A DNA stretch of 6,320 nucleotides, taken from Lysobacterales bacterium. GTDB lineage: Bacteria; Pseudomonadota; Gammaproteobacteria; Xanthomonadales; SZUA-36. The notes below the pieces were generated by a model that did not search any database, was not told where the DNA came from, and was given only the letters and a program-made list of their open reading frames with translations. The stretch is taken from NCBI GenBank assembly GCA_009692275.1, contig SHZL01000166.1, positions 1-6,320 of the forward strand, read 5' to 3'. Of this stretch, positions 5,571 to 6,320 are shown piece after piece (the first letter of the stretch is position 1; the number at the start of each line of letters is the position of its first letter). The translations under genes were made by a program, and so were the position numbers.

Positions 5571-5605
5571 CACAGTTTTCGCCAGGCGCGGCCTGCGGGT
5601 GCTGC

Positions 5606-6320
5606 CTAGTGAATGCCGTCACCAATACGAAAAAAGTCGCCACAACCCTGGTTAAGATCAAAGTTCATCCAGATTCCAACTGCGCGCCCCATCAGGTTTT
5701 CTTCCGGGACGAAGCCCCATTCGCGGCTGTCATTGCTGCGGTCACGGTTGTCACCCATCACGAAATAATGTCCGGGAGGAACTTCCCATTGCCCGTCTCG
5801 ACCCGGCGAGCCAAGGTGGATCAGCGTGTCATGCTGAACATCACCAAGCTGCTCCTGCACGCGATGCGCATCAGATTCGGGCGTGGAGCATTTGACCTCC
5901 GCACTGCTATAAATGCCATAGTCCTCGGTCACAAGCAGTTCGCCATTGATGAATAGCTGCTTGTCGCGGTAGGTGATCGTGTCACCCGGCAGGCCAACCA
6001 CGCGCTTGATAAAATTTACTGAAGGATTTACCGGGTAACGAAACACCACGACATCACCACGCTTCGGTTCGCCCACGGAAATGAACCATGTATTGAGAAC
6101 CGGCAATTTCAATCCATAGGCGTACTTGTTCACCAGGATGAAATCGCCTACCAGGAGGGTCGGGATCATTGAACCTGATGGAATCTTGAACGGCTCGAAC
6201 AAGAACGAGCGAAACATCAATACGATTAACAACACCGGGAACAAGGACCTGGAATACTCGACTATGACCGGGTCCCGTGGTTTCAGCACTTTTTGCTGCA
6301 CGGCTTTATCCATGCGGCGA
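5606..6320 (-). CDS. lepB: Signal peptidase I (N-terminus outside window)
   Basis: LepB is the inner-membrane Ser-Lys protease that removes signal peptides from exported proteins at the periplasmic face. Counting from the Met at 6313, the sequence shows a membrane segment (about 24-38), IPSGSMIPTLLVGDFILVNK with catalytic Ser48, FIKRVVGLPGD with general-base Lys103, and the GDNRDRSNDSREWG box (187-200). The Ser-Lys spacing of 55 equals that of E. coli LepB (S90, K145). The Met at 6313 is probably internal: the frame stays open to the right edge (Arg-Arg precedes it), no ribosome binding site is visible, and the MDKAVQQKV segment aligns with LDKATLKKV near residue 46 of E. coli LepB. The first transmembrane segment should therefore lie beyond the window, probably after lepA. 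It is the upstream gene of the operon. Confidence 0.96.
   Translation of the reverse strand, partial: RRMDKAVQQKVLKPRDPVIVEYSRSLFPVLLIVLMFRSFLFEPFKIPSGSMIPTLLVGDFILVNKYAYGLKLPVLNTWFISVGEPKRGDVVVFRYPVNPSVNFIKRVVGLPGDTITYRDKQLFINGELLVTEDYGIYSSAEVKCSTPESDAHRVQEQLGDVQHDTLIHLGSPGRDGQWEVPPGHYFVMGDNRDRSNDSREWGFVPEENLMGRAVGIWMNFDLNQGCGDFFRIGDGIH

Larger units (their letters stand above)
5443..5605 (-). promoter_or_regulatory. lepB–DUF4845 intergenic region, candidate leader/promoter of the rnc part of the operon
   Basis: At 163 bp, this is by far the largest gap in an otherwise packed operon. It holds a perfect 10-bp inverted repeat (5478-5487 and 5561-5570) and a TATAGT candidate -10 box between the arms (5528-5523). 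A small 5-bp stem just after the lepB stop (5583-5595) has no T-run and is not a convincing terminator. A separate promoter for DUF4845-rnc-era-recO-pdxJ is plausible but unproven. Confidence 0.4.

Noticed and set aside
5583..5595. CAGGC/GCCTG stem after lepB as a terminator
   Set aside because: Only 5 bp and no following T-run on the minus strand.
6311..6313. Met codon at 6313 as the true lepB start
   Set aside because: Alignment to E. coli LepB places it around residue 46, the frame is open upstream to the window edge, and no ribosome binding site is seen; lepB is treated as 5' partial.

Overview
The window looks like the chromosome of a gammaproteobacterium with moderately high GC (high fifties by eye). 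The main evidence is the order lepB – DUF4845 gene – rnc – era – recO – pdxJ, all on the minus strand. This is the classic gammaproteobacterial lep/rnc operon; the small DUF4845 gene between lepB and rnc is found in pseudomonad- and xanthomonad-like lineages but not in E. coli. The Era C-terminus (…RQFGFDEF) and the LepB sequence also fit this group. No tRNA, rRNA, insertion sequence, CRISPR array or prophage gene is visible.

Layout. Positions 1-1151 (minus) hold the first 383 codons of a gene that runs off the left edge. It encodes an exported, beta-rich protein of unknown function with a loose AsmA/YdbH-like look. Positions 1152-1265 are a short divergent intergenic region with an inverted repeat, a possible hairpin over the minus-strand start codon, and a perfect 10-bp direct repeat. 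Positions 1266-1973 (plus) encode a small receiver–Hpt phosphorelay protein with no kinase and no output domain. It ends 19 bp from the stop of pdxJ (convergent). Positions 1993-6320 (minus) are the housekeeping operon. From rnc to recO its genes are almost back to back: a 1-nt gap from DUF4845 to rnc, a 1-nt UAAUG overlap from rnc to era, and a 3-nt gap from era to recO. A 27-nt gap with a good ribosome binding site precedes pdxJ. A 163-bp gap between lepB and DUF4845 carries a perfect 10-bp inverted repeat and a possible -10 box, so the rnc-era-recO-pdxJ part may have its own promoter and a structured leader. lepB is cut by the right edge and lacks its N-terminal membrane segment.

How the genes work together. 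The operon combines membrane/export work (LepB cleaves signal peptides; the DUF4845 protein is a single-pass membrane protein), RNA processing and 30S assembly (RNase III, Era), DNA repair (RecO) and vitamin B6 synthesis (PdxJ). acpS, which often follows pdxJ, is absent here. The neighbour is instead the receiver–Hpt gene. Since barA/gacS-type hybrid kinases (kinase–REC–Hpt) sit near this operon in some gammaproteobacteria, a relation to that locus is a testable idea. Most of the window is ordinary. The parts worth a second look are the orphan phosphorelay gene, the truncated exported protein, the two structured intergenic regions and the DUF4845 protein.
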